Virus record (IMG/VR): IMGVR_UViG_3300048927_000206
Span: 1-22,955 of that record
Origin: a virus
Length of the DNA: 22,955 nt
Direction: 5' to 3' (one strand)
Program-made: the position numbers and the translations under genes
Notes under the pieces: model-generated
Database searches by the model: none
What the model saw: only the letters and a program-made list of their open reading frames with translations
Told to the model about the DNA's origin: nothing
Shown: piece after piece, positions 1-6,970 of the stretch
Layout of the letters: each line of letters begins with the position of its first letter
Numbering within the stretch: position 1 is the stretch's first letter

Positions 1-2
1 AA

Positions 3-110
3 GGCGCAATCGCCGCCAAGACCGTGACCTATGACTTTGAACGTCTGATGGAAGGCGCTAAGCTGCTGAAATGTTCAGAGTTTGGCGACGCGATTATCGC
101 GAATATGTAA
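3..110 (+). CDS. icd: Isocitrate dehydrogenase (NADP+), C-terminal 35 residues (partial)
   Basis: The reading frame entering from the left edge ends in a stretch I recognise as the C-terminus of enterobacterial Icd: it includes [20 protein letters not shown] and ends DAIIANM before TAA at 108-110. Icd is the TCA-cycle enzyme converting isocitrate to 2-oxoglutarate. Only the last 35 codons lie in the window. The icd 3' end is the known attachment site of e14 and phage 21, and the integrase gene beside it points towards it. The terminal codons may therefore have been supplied by the phage attP, which regenerates an intact gene after insertion; that last point is inference. Confidence 0.95.
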   Translation, partial: GAIAAKTVTYDFERLMEGAKLLKCSEFGDAIIANM

Positions 111-216
111 TCAGCGATCACTGATTGAAGACAGAAGGGAGCCAAGTGGCTCCCTTTTTTACGATCGTTCAAAATCTTTCCCCAAAACTTTCCCCAAAAT
201 TCCTCCCCAAAACTGG
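40..216. other. Probable prophage attachment region (attL) with arm-type repeats
   Basis: The icd 3' end abuts the integrase gene, so the crossover core should lie inside the last codons of icd. The exact core cannot be set without the other prophage end. Between core and int 3' end sit three tandem copies of (C)TTTCCCCAAAA at 176-187, 188-199 and 202-212; the last is degenerate. This matches the placement of the P'1-P'2-P'3 arm-type Int sites of lambda, although the sequence differs. Confidence 0.6.
137..160 (+). terminator. Rho-independent terminator of icd
   Basis: A perfect 7-bp stem GGGAGCC / GGCTCCC with loop AAGT is followed by six T residues. It lies 26 bases after the icd stop codon and reads in the icd direction. 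Confidence 0.9.
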
Positions 217-223
217 CTTAAAA

Positions 224-1366
224 TCATACTGCTTTTTGACCTACAACGAGCCAGTCTTTACCCCGGTCATCGTTGTATTTATCCGTCATTTTTTTCGATT
301 TGTGGCCCAGTAACTTCTGAGTATCTAGGCCCTGCTCCCGGTATAACCGTTCTGAAAGAGATCTCTGTTCGTGGAAGGTTGGGGCGCTTCCTTCATCCCA
401 TGCAAGACAACTTTTATCCCGAGCTTTTTTAAATGTTGAAGTCAGAGTTTTCGTGGATACTTGATCACCACGGTTAGCCTGAGAGGTGGTATGTCTGAAG
501 TGGACCAGATATTTACTAACCACCGCATCTCTACATTTTGAAACAACATCGCGTAGCGAAATATCTAGTACTTCATTTCTTAGTGAGAGCGGAATGGCAA
601 GGCGAGTACCTGTTTTTTCCTGCACAATATGTAACATATCATCCCAAATATCTGTGAATTTCATATTACAAATATCACCTATGCGCTGGCCGGTTACTAT
701 TGCGAGTAACATTCCGCACTGCAAATATGGCTGTTGATGCTCAGCGCATTCATAAATAGTCTTCCATTCCTCCAGTGATAAACGTTGTCTAGTAATTTTG
801 TTTCGAGGTTGCTTAGTGGCCTGGGCAGGGTTATAACCTGGCGGAACATGTCCAGCATGCTGTGCCTCTTTAAATACATCAATTAATACCATGCGAACAA
901 TTTGAGCCATTCTATTATGACCCTCAGCCTTAACCGCATCTGTTATTTCGGAAATATCTAGTGCTGAAATGTCTTTCAGATATTGCATGCCGCAATGCTC
1001 ACGAAAAAGCCGGATAGGTTTAGCTTTTTGCCTAAAAGAATTTGGTCGAAGTTCGTTGTGTTTCAACCTTTCCTCCTGCACGGATTCATATTTATCAAGC
1101 CATGCTGTCACTGTAATGTCCGCGCGGTTTCCTTTCATACGCGACAGACGCTCGTTAATACTAAGGATCTGCCTAGTTCTCTGCTCTGCGATGATCGTGT
1201 TTGCTTCACTTGCCACCTGCTTTGCCTCAGCTTCATCTGTGCCGAGGCTATGAAAACGCCCCGAAATAGGGTGTTTGTATTGCCAGTAAACTTTACCGGT
1301 GCGTTTATCAAGCTTGCAATACAGGTTTGGGATAGAGATTTTATGAGTGCGCGGTCTAGCTGCCAT
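224..1366 (-). CDS. int: Tyrosine recombinase, lambda-type phage integrase
   Basis: A 380-residue site-specific recombinase that would insert the phage at icd and, with Xis, excise it. Catalytic residues are visible in order: R228 (TGQRIGD), K251 (QEKTGTR), H332 and R335 (HEQR), H355 (LLGHKSKK) and the nucleophile Y364 (DKYNDDR). The C-terminal block closely resembles lambda Int. The N-terminal 60 residues (ending near EAEAKQVASEAN) look like the arm-binding domain, and residues about 80-180 like the core-binding domain. The gene is last in the leftward operon; its ATG overlaps the xis 3' end by 11 bases as in lambda, which suggests coupled translation. Full length, no defects seen. Confidence 0.95.
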   Translation of the reverse strand: MAARPRTHKISIPNLYCKLDKRTGKVYWQYKHPISGRFHSLGTDEAEAKQVASEANTIIAEQRTRQILSINERLSRMKGNRADITVTAWLDKYESVQEERLKHNELRPNSFRQKAKPIRLFREHCGMQYLKDISALDISEITDAVKAEGHNRMAQIVRMVLIDVFKEAQHAGHVPPGYNPAQATKQPRNKITRQRLSLEEWKTIYECAEHQQPYLQCGMLLAIVTGQRIGDICNMKFTDIWDDMLHIVQEKTGTRLAIPLSLRNEVLDISLRDVVSKCRDAVVSKYLVHFRHTTSQANRGDQVSTKTLTSTFKKARDKSCLAWDEGSAPTFHEQRSLSERLYREQGLDTQKLLGHKSKKMTDKYNDDRGKDWLVVGQKAV

Positions 1367-1592
1367 CGTTAATTATCCGTCTCAATTTTGGGTTTACATT
1401 TATTGGAAGTTGAGGTTCAGCAACTACACCTATAAAACGAGCTTCTCTGTCAACCATCCAGCGCCGTCCAACTCGCATCGGTGGTGGCGCTATCATTTGA
1501 CCTTTAGCGTATTTTTTTAATACTCGCTCGCTAGGGGCTTCACTACCGAATTCATCTTTCGCCCATTCGAGTAAAGAGACCATACGTGACAT
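1356..1592 (-). CDS. xis: Excisionase (Xis-like DNA-bending protein)
   Basis: 78 residues. A longer frame exists (to 1712), but the ATG at 1592 is preferred because a GGAGAA Shine-Dalgarno lies just upstream and the protein then begins MSRMVSLLEWAKDEF. The sequence has the winged-helix MerR/Xis look: a first helix, then SERVLKKYAKGQ, then a basic MRVGRRWMVDREARFIG wing. It sits immediately before int and overlaps it, the standard xis-int arrangement. It would bind the attachment arms and direct excision. The call rests on length, composition and position. Confidence 0.85.
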   Translation of the reverse strand: MSRMVSLLEWAKDEFGSEAPSERVLKKYAKGQMIAPPPMRVGRRWMVDREARFIGVVAEPQLPINVNPKLRRIINDGS

Positions 1593-1620
1593 TTTTTCTC
1601 CATACACCGGCTGCACCCGG

Positions 1621-1899
1621 TTATCGAATATTATAAGCACATGACGAACAACCACTGCGTAGCCCATCAATACAGGTTTTACATAACGGGTGATCTTTAT
1701 GTTTACCTGCATTTAATTGGTGGACAATTTCCACAGGAATAAGCACTGGTAACGGAACATGAAGCGAATGTCTGCGAAGAACTGACAGTTCGTTTGCATG
1801 TTCAAGGGCTATGGCTTTCCAGTCATCTGCCTCTGCTTTATACCAGGCTAGATCCTCACGCATACTGCGCCAACGCCGGCGTTTAAGTTTGCTGGGCAT
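1621..1899 (-). CDS. Hypothetical phage protein, basic N-terminus and cysteine-rich C-terminus
   Basis: 92 residues from the ATG at 1899, chosen over an upstream ATG at 1932 because GAGGA lies 8 bases ahead and the gene then starts 5 bases after the upstream stop. The N-terminus is very basic (MPSKLKRRRWRSMREDL), the middle is helical (DWKAIALEHANELSVLRRH), and the C-terminal tail has four cysteines spaced CKTC...CSSC, which could bind a metal. No family recognised with confidence. It lies in the accessory part of the leftward operon next to xis. Confidence 0.7.
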   Translation of the reverse strand: MPSKLKRRRWRSMREDLAWYKAEADDWKAIALEHANELSVLRRHSLHVPLPVLIPVEIVHQLNAGKHKDHPLCKTCIDGLRSGCSSCAYNIR

Positions 1900-1904
1900 C
1901 AGTC

Positions 1905-2138
1905 TTAATCCTCGTTTTCGAAATTCGTCCATTCCATATCATCAGGAATGCCAGGACTAAGCAGCGGATTAGTTGCAGCCAACATTTCACCAGCTGCACG
2001 GCGACGCTGAGCCCGGCGCAGAACTTCGTAAATTTCGAAAACTTCTGTGCGCTCGTCACCGATATCAAGCTCACATGCCAGAGTATGAAAATCTGTAGTG
2101 AGAGCCTGAAGCCTTTGAAATAATTCGGCTTTACTCAC
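1905..2138 (-). CDS. Hypothetical phage protein, acidic, 77 aa
   Basis: GTG start with a strong GGGAGGTGAAAG ribosome-binding site, overlapping the stop of the preceding gene by 8 bases. The protein is predicted mostly helical (LFQRLQALTTDFHTLACELD), with a basic run RRAQRRRAAGE in the middle and an acidic tail WTNFENED. No family recognised. Coupled expression within the leftward operon is likely. Confidence 0.7.
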   Translation of the reverse strand: MSKAELFQRLQALTTDFHTLACELDIGDERTEVFEIYEVLRRAQRRRAAGEMLAATNPLLSPGIPDDMEWTNFENED

Positions 2139-2799
2139 CTTTCACCTCCCGCTGGGCGGCTGCGAAGTGATTAATGGCCTTATCCCAGATTTCTTTGATG
2201 GTGGTCCAGTCAATCGGCATGGTGCTCGTCCAGGTTCCCTCGCCGCTGCAGTCGTCGCACCCTTCACCAAAACACTCATGGCATGTCAGCGTATATTCAA
2301 GATTGAATTCCCCGAGAAGCGCTGCTTTCGCACCGTTCTCAGCGGTTAGCCTCATCGGCACCATCATGTAACCATCCGGAATTACCGGAGAGTTGCCAGC
2401 CTGGAGCATGGCGGCGCGGCAGGCGTTCCAGCCTTTCACCTCTGCTATAGCCGCTACAGCATCAACGGCGTACATGCTCAGCGGATTAGGCATTGGCTTT
2501 TCCTCCGGCACTACCGGCTGCTGCGCGTGGATATAGAGCGGCGCTATGTTTCGCTCTAGGTCGGTAATGACGCTCCATATTGGGACTGACTCGACGCCTT
2601 GTTTCGCCATATCACGATAACTGTCGGCATACGCCAGCACAGGGTTGCGGACCGGCTCGCTGTCTATTACGGCCAGCGCGATTCGAGCCAGCTCCTCAGC
2701 CTCTTCAGCTGGCAGCATTACGTTGCTTCCGGCACCGTAGGTGTCACGCCATGATTTAATTTTTTCCAGACGTTCTCTGGTTAACTGGTTATTGGTCAT
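2131..2799 (-). CDS. Ea22-like phage accessory protein with DnaJ-type zinc-ribbon motif
   Basis: 222 residues from the ATG at 2799, which has AAGGA upstream and overlaps the previous gene's stop by 11 bases; an upstream in-frame ATG at 2850 is less likely. The N-terminal part (about residues 1-50, ERLEKIKSWRDTYGAGSN..LPAEEAEELARIALAVID) is the module shared by many Ea22-type and related enterobacterial phage proteins encoded near xis. The C-terminal third carries CHECFGEGCDDCSGEG, a CxxC-x-GxG double knuckle like the DnaJ zinc-binding repeat. These proteins are modular and their function is unknown. Confidence 0.75.
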   Translation of the reverse strand: MTNNQLTRERLEKIKSWRDTYGAGSNVMLPAEEAEELARIALAVIDSEPVRNPVLAYADSYRDMAKQGVESVPIWSVITDLERNIAPLYIHAQQPVVPEEKPMPNPLSMYAVDAVAAIAEVKGWNACRAAMLQAGNSPVIPDGYMMVPMRLTAENGAKAALLGEFNLEYTLTCHECFGEGCDDCSGEGTWTSTMPIDWTTIKEIWDKAINHFAAAQREVKGE

Positions 2800-3868
2800 T
2801 GGCTGATTCCTTACCGCTACTGACAGACAAGTTTTTATTCGCGATGGCATCCATCAGGCGTGATGCTGCAGCTTTCTGAGATGAGACATTCGCAATGACC
2901 GTTGGCCTTGTTTTCTCGCAGCTGGCGCAAATACCATCCCATGATGAAATGAGGAAGAAATCTTCACGTTCGGCAATGCCGGTATTCATTACCAGGTCCT
3001 CAATCATCAGCGTGACCCCGCGAACTCCCCGTCCTTCGCTTAACCTCTGCACGGCGTAGCCGAAGGCGTTAATCATCACAGCATGGAACTGGATATACTC
3101 GCGTTTGTACTCGGCCTGGTTCGTACCTCGGCGAATATCATCTAAACCAGTCAGCATCAGCCAGGCATTCCACAACCCCTCAAGATCATCTTGTGAACAT
3201 GAACCGGAAAATTTTGCAGTAGCATCACTAAGGGCTTTGAAGCTCACCCACTTGTCACTTTTCGCGGGAACGACGTTATGCTCAAAATCGGTGACTTCAG
3301 AAAATACGCTGTGTGAACTGATAAAACTAACCATCTCCTGCGCGTTCTTATCACGACCGTTATAGGCCATATTGATAGCCGCAGAAGGTTTCGAAACATT
3401 GTTGTTAATGTCGGAGAAAAACTGCTGCCGTGTCTTCAGTGGCAACTGGAGAGTAAGCATCATCGGGACATGGATCGGTTCATCAATGGTGCGACAATAT
3501 TCCGCAATACCTGCTGCGCGATGCTGACCATCAAACAATTTAATCTCTGCGTCCATCGGGAAACGGGCCACCCCGACATTAGTGTTTCCGAACTCTTCGA
3601 ATTCAACATACGAATCGCAGTTACCTACCAGCGGTGGAATGATAAATGGCTCTTTGTTTTCGTATGCTTCAACAAGATACTGATAAAACTTTTTCGCCCT
3701 GGCTGGGTTCAGTTCTCGCTGCGAGCGTTCAAGAGTGTCCCCGTAATTATCGCTGGCGAGAACTCGCGTAAGGGTCCGTGCAGGAACAGTCAGCATCAGG
3801 ACAATTGAACCGCCCTGAGTTCCACGTGATGCAGGAAACTCAAAGAAATGATCTCCTACTTTACTCAT
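2789..3868 (-). CDS. DGQHR-domain protein (DndB-like fold)
   Basis: 359 residues. The diagnostic motif DGQHR is at residues 113-117 (KLFDGQHRAAGI), followed by FSDINNN at 151-157, as in the DndB / DGQHR family of ParB-sulfiredoxin-fold proteins. Characterised relatives act in or near DNA modification: DndB is the transcriptional regulator of phosphorothioation operons, and DpdB acts in 7-deazaguanine DNA modification. The start overlaps the stop of the ParB-like gene by four bases (ATGA), so the two are very probably translationally coupled. The role in this phage is unknown; a DNA-modification or anti-defence role is inference. Confidence 0.8.
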   Translation of the reverse strand: MSKVGDHFFEFPASRGTQGGSIVLMLTVPARTLTRVLASDNYGDTLERSQRELNPARAKKFYQYLVEAYENKEPFIIPPLVGNCDSYVEFEEFGNTNVGVARFPMDAEIKLFDGQHRAAGIAEYCRTIDEPIHVPMMLTLQLPLKTRQQFFSDINNNVSKPSAAINMAYNGRDKNAQEMVSFISSHSVFSEVTDFEHNVVPAKSDKWVSFKALSDATAKFSGSCSQDDLEGLWNAWLMLTGLDDIRRGTNQAEYKREYIQFHAVMINAFGYAVQRLSEGRGVRGVTLMIEDLVMNTGIAEREDFFLISSWDGICASCEKTRPTVIANVSSQKAAASRLMDAIANKNLSVSSGKESANDQ

Positions 3869-4653
3869 AATGTTACCTCCCCAAGTACCCAGCGCAGAGC
3901 ATCAGCGTATTCACCGTTGGCAGCATCGAGGGCTTTTGTGATTTCTTTGCGAGTTTTAAGGCGCGGTTTCTTATTGCCGAGGACCTGGCGCTGACGACGC
4001 GCTTTTTCATGACCGGTAGTGCCAGCGGTCGCCGCTTCGATTTCGGCTACCTTTTCTCGCTGTTCTTCGGGTTTCAGTGATGCCAGTTGCCGTGCCTGGG
4101 TAACGGTCACTGCGCCGGACTCTACCGCGTCTTTGACTGCCTGAGTGGCATCCAGAAGGGATAGCGTAGCGCGTACAGTGGGGACACTGACGCCGAACAT
4201 CAGCGCGAGGTCTTCCTCGTCATGCCCGCGCTCCAGCGCATCAGCCATCTTTTTGGCCCTGCCCAGTGGTGTGTCGGCCTGGCGGATTTCGTTTGCGCTG
4301 ACCATTGCCTGAGCCATGCGAACAGCAGAACCGCGTTTAGTGACAGCCGGAACTAGCAGCGGAGTTTTACCCTCTTTGGCCAGGCGTCTGTTAGCCTCCA
4401 GGGTATGACGGACACGCTGACGGCCATCAACCACGCAGGAGTACCCAGTTTCCGGGTCTTTCCAGACAATAATCGGCTCCAGAACACCCTGGTCTATGAT
4501 GTTCAGCACCATGGCTTCACTGAGAGGTAAGTGAATACGTTCATCGTAAAGCGGGTGAGCCTTGTCAGTGACAATATGCAGATTTTCCGGCTCGAACATC
4601 AGAACGTTTGTCTTGCCGCAGGCGCCATAAGCATCGATCGAGTTTTTAGCCAT
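3865..4653 (-). CDS. ParB/Srx-domain DNA-binding protein
   Basis: 262 residues. The N-terminal ParB/Srx domain shows LEPIIVWKD..CVVDGRQRVRHTLEA, with DGRQR at residues 76-80. This is followed by the ParB pattern VSANEIRQADTPLGRAKKMADAL (about 118-140) and a helix-turn-helix EEDLALMFGVSVPTVRATLSL at about 146-166. The C-terminus is basic (EKARRQRQVLGNKKPRLKTRKE). No ParA partner is encoded in the window, so plasmid-type partitioning is unlikely; ParB-fold phage proteins can be nucleases, NTPases or regulators. It is coupled at both ends, overlapping the 66-aa gene by 8 bases and the DGQHR gene by 4. Confidence 0.85.
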   Translation of the reverse strand: MAKNSIDAYGACGKTNVLMFEPENLHIVTDKAHPLYDERIHLPLSEAMVLNIIDQGVLEPIIVWKDPETGYSCVVDGRQRVRHTLEANRRLAKEGKTPLLVPAVTKRGSAVRMAQAMVSANEIRQADTPLGRAKKMADALERGHDEEDLALMFGVSVPTVRATLSLLDATQAVKDAVESGAVTVTQARQLASLKPEEQREKVAEIEAATAGTTGHEKARRQRQVLGNKKPRLKTRKEITKALDAANGEYADALRWVLGEVTL

Positions 4654-4846
4654 TTCTGTTTTCCTCGCTCAGGTTCGCTATCATCGCGGCCATAGCGGTG
4701 TTCTGGTCCATTGCCTCTGTAAGGGCGACAAAGGTCACATCCAGCCTTGACGCTATGTCTTGCATTAATTGGGCTGCTGCTGGTGGTAGGTCAGGTGCCG
4801 TAGCGTACGCTGCAACAACCAATTCTTTCACTTTCACATGTGCCAT
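4646..4846 (-). CDS. Hypothetical phage protein, small helical, 66 aa
   Basis: Starts at the ATG at 4846, sharing one base with the TAA of the yfdR-like gene (TAATG), and overlaps the ParB-like gene by 8 bases. The sequence is alanine-rich and predicted helical (LPPAAAQLMQDIASRLDVTF) with an acidic end. No family recognised. Tight coupling to both neighbours argues that it is expressed. Confidence 0.7.
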   Translation of the reverse strand: MAHVKVKELVVAAYATAPDLPPAAAQLMQDIASRLDVTFVALTEAMDQNTAMAAMIANLSEENRNG

Positions 4847-5373
4847 TAGCGCCGCTCCATCAGTTGGTTAAAGCGGTTCATGAACATGCCGTAAGACTGA
4901 CCAGGGCGGACGGGATTAATCACAAATTGGTCGGTGGGAATAATGCCTTCGAGCATCGGCCAGTGGGTGCCGTCGTCGATTTCAAAGTCGCGACGTTCGC
5001 TGGCCAGCATCACAAGGTCGGCATACTTCACGGTCGGGTGCTGCTCAGATGGCAGGCCAAATTTTTGACGGATAGCAGCATCAACCCGATCCTCAATGGC
5101 GCGGTAGTCCGGGAGCAGGCGTTTAAGCGGTGCTGGAATATCCTGCAAATAAGCCTCTGCGGCATCGTGCAGCAGTGCTTCAAGTGCAAACTCCTGTGGT
5201 ACCAGGTGACTGATTAACACGCTGTGCTGACCGACGCTGTAGAACTCCGGAAGATGGCCAGCAAAGCGGCAAATATTCGAGAGCGCGTTAGCGATATCTT
5301 CGATCTCAATGGCATCCAGCTGGATATCGAGATAGTTAAAGTGCTTGCCTGTGAACGTTTGAATAAAGCTCAT
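4846..5373 (-). CDS. yfdR: YfdR-like HD-domain phosphohydrolase
   Basis: 175 residues from the ATG at 5373, with GGAG nine bases upstream. It begins MSFIQTFTGKHFNYLDI and contains NICRFAGHLPEFYSVGQHS, the HD pair in ALLHDAAEAYLQDIPAPLKR, and VKYADLVMLASERRDF. This is the pattern of CPS-53 YfdR and related phage 5'-(deoxy)nucleotidase-like HD proteins. Metal ligands expected for the family are visible (H of VGQHS, HD of LLHDA, D of KYADL). It probably dephosphorylates nucleotides; substrate unknown. It follows the yfdQ-like gene in the same order as in CPS-53, though 132 bases separate them. Confidence 0.85.
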   Translation of the reverse strand: MSFIQTFTGKHFNYLDIQLDAIEIEDIANALSNICRFAGHLPEFYSVGQHSVLISHLVPQEFALEALLHDAAEAYLQDIPAPLKRLLPDYRAIEDRVDAAIRQKFGLPSEQHPTVKYADLVMLASERRDFEIDDGTHWPMLEGIIPTDQFVINPVRPGQSYGMFMNRFNQLMERR

Positions 5374-5468
5374 CGTATTTCTCCATTTAATTGCGCTCTG
5401 CACAGCGCTGATTTTTGGGTGTAGGAATCCCTCGCCAGGTGGCGATTAATTACAGGATTACGCTTTAA

Positions 5469-5494
5469 TAAATCCCCGCAACGTCGGGGATTTA
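5469..5494. terminator. Strong hairpin between yfdQ- and yfdR-like genes
   Basis: A perfect 10-bp inverted repeat TAAATCCCCG / CGGGGATTTA with a 6-base loop lies 12 bases past the yfdQ-like stop. On the minus strand it is followed only by TTAAAG, so it may be a weak terminator or an mRNA-stabilising hairpin that lowers expression of downstream genes. Confidence 0.6.
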
Positions 5495-5505
5495 ATGGAG
5501 AGCAA

Positions 5506-6333
5506 TCAGGCTTTGAAGTTGCCGATAAAGGTTTCTACCGGCTTGCCGTGGAACTTGCCAACCAGCAGATCACGGAACTCATTGGCGATCGCTTCTTCCT
5601 GGGCCTCCAGTTGGACAATACGCAGAACGAAAACCGGGTCGCTACTTTTCAGCAGACTGTTGCGCAGGCTGAAACGACGTTCGCCCAGGCCTTCATAGGG
5701 TACACACTTAAACTCAAACGCGACCGGCATAACATCTTTACTGCTGGCTTCGATACTTTGCATCAGCGATTTTTTGCCGCTGAAATCACCGTCTTCATGA
5801 TCGGCGGCATTAGTTTGCTGGATAGTGACACGGCGAACCGCCTGCGCTGCCTGTGCAATTTTCATTGTCTGTCCGTCAGCATCGAACGCAGTGAGATAGT
5901 CGCTCCAGTCTTCGAGCCATTCGGCGATTTGCTTCTGATTAAGGTGATCGCCGTTGATCGACAGTAACGCGCGGAAGGGCGCTGTCTTCTTAAGCTTGAT
6001 CGAGGCGACGTTATCAGCGTGGCCTGGGTTGTCCAACGTGCCGATATTGAAGATAGAACGAGCCAGCATGTTATCGGCATCAATAAAGCAACGTGCTTTT
6101 TCTTCTTCCTGGGCATAAGCGACAGAATAGCGAACGAAATCATCAATGCTGGTCGTGTCCATGGTACCGCGGAAACGGAAACGCTCAAGAGCAAAACGCT
6201 CCAGGCTTTCAACGCTGGTATTCTGCGGTAGCAGGGCGGTCGGACAGGCCAGGCTGTGGATATCGTTCAGGTGATAACCGGAAAGCACTAGATCTTTAAC
6301 CTGCTGAAAAGTACCGCTGTCTAACTGAGACAT
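5506..6333 (-). CDS. yfdQ: YfdQ-like protein (DUF2303)
   Basis: 275 residues, close to the length of CPS-53 YfdQ, starting MSQLDSGTFQQVKDLVLSGY. AAGGAATTTTT immediately precedes the ATG. No catalytic motif is evident; the protein is soluble and predicted mixed alpha/beta. The family occurs in the leftward operons of many enterobacterial prophages and has no established function. It lies between the yfdP- and yfdR-like genes, the same order as in CPS-53, which strengthens all three calls. Confidence 0.85.
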   Translation of the reverse strand: MSQLDSGTFQQVKDLVLSGYHLNDIHSLACPTALLPQNTSVESLERFALERFRFRGTMDTTSIDDFVRYSVAYAQEEEKARCFIDADNMLARSIFNIGTLDNPGHADNVASIKLKKTAPFRALLSINGDHLNQKQIAEWLEDWSDYLTAFDADGQTMKIAQAAQAVRRVTIQQTNAADHEDGDFSGKKSLMQSIEASSKDVMPVAFEFKCVPYEGLGERRFSLRNSLLKSSDPVFVLRIVQLEAQEEAIANEFRDLLVGKFHGKPVETFIGNFKA

Positions 6334-6389
6334 AAAAATTCCTTATTAACTGATTAGCGAAGTGGTATCAGTGAATTTGTACGTGCGGT

Positions 6390-6761
6390 TCACTGAGCCG
6401 CTTTAAGCTTTCCGTCCACCGCGCCGGTGATACCGAAGAGTTGCCCCTGATCCTCCTGCAGGATTGTGAGCTTGCCACCTTTGTTAACCCACATTGGTGT
6501 TTCGGTGGTGTCCTCCTCCGACGCTTTGCCGCGGGGAGTTGGGGTGCTGTAGTTCAGCTTGTGCTTAATCTTGACGCGCTTCTCTTCAACAGAGTTGCCC
6601 ATACGCTCAAAATCAAAGGTGAGGACTACCTTGCCTTTGTTGCCGTTGTTCAGAACGCCGAGCGCGGTGGTATTAAGAGCCGCCGCAATCTTGTTCATGA
6701 ATATGCCGGCGTCCAGTTCGCCCAGGAAATCGGGCACGACTGTCATGCGATCATTACTCAT
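6390..6761 (-). CDS. yfdP: YfdP-like phage protein
   Basis: 123 residues from the ATG at 6761, preceded by GAGAGGG. Begins MSNDRMTVVPDFLGELDAG and contains VVLTFDFERMGNSVEEKRV and ETPMWVNKGGKLTILQEDQ. Predicted beta-rich and soluble. I assign it to YfdP from position ahead of a yfdQ-like gene and general resemblance; function unknown. The frame stays open upstream to a GTG at 6818 (MLCTEKFPAVAAAFREGKT), which is either leader sequence or the remains of a longer protein. The 53-codon frame upstream ends in an ATGA overlap with this start. Confidence 0.75.
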   Translation of the reverse strand: MSNDRMTVVPDFLGELDAGIFMNKIAAALNTTALGVLNNGNKGKVVLTFDFERMGNSVEEKRVKIKHKLNYSTPTPRGKASEEDTTETPMWVNKGGKLTILQEDQGQLFGITGAVDGKLKAAQ

Positions 6762-6919
6762 GGTTTTACCCTCTCGAAAGGCGGCTGCCACCGCCGGGAA
6801 TTTCTCCGTACACAACACAGAAGAGTACCTGCGGTTTGGATGCCGCCCGGGTGGATTGGGTAATGAGCCCGTCGCCCGGTGATGCTCTTTTGTATTGTGT
6901 AAAAAGGGCGGTTATCCAT
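6758..6919 (-). CDS. Possible 53-aa leader ORF coupled to yfdP
   Basis: An ATG at 6919 opens a 53-codon frame (MDNRPFYTIQKSITGRRAHY...) that ends TGA inside the ATGA of yfdP. The Shine-Dalgarno-like GGAGGAAGAGG lies 10-20 bases upstream. The start codon sits next to the 3' arm of an inverted repeat (6907-6917 / 6960-6970), so its translation could be controlled by RNA structure. The first 30 codons look protein-like and the last 20 do not; the yfdP frame looks more protein-like there. The same frame is open back to 7375, but that extension is unconvincing. Confidence 0.35.
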   Translation of the reverse strand: MDNRPFYTIQKSITGRRAHYPIHPGGIQTAGTLLCCVRRNSRRWQPPFERVKP

Positions 6920-6970
6920 CACAACGTTATCCTCTTCCTCCTTTGGATAGTGGAAAACTGGATAACCGCC
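6901..6970 (-). promoter_or_regulatory. Attenuator-like inverted repeat in the PL leader
   Basis: On the minus strand GGCGGTTATCC (6970-6960) is perfectly complementary to GGATAACCGCC (6917-6907), with a 42-base loop; CTTTTT follows directly at 6906-6901. The loop contains the GGAGGAAGAGG ribosome-binding site of the 53-aa leader ORF, and the 3' arm begins at its start codon. The element could act as a transcription attenuator, a translational switch, or both. Confidence 0.55.

Noticed and set aside
3865-4653. Plasmid-type partition system
   Set aside because: The ParB-like gene has no ParA neighbour and lies in an integrated phage's early operon.
5548-5967. 139-codon plus-strand frame within yfdQ
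   Set aside because: Lies entirely opposite the recognised yfdQ-like gene and does not look protein-like.
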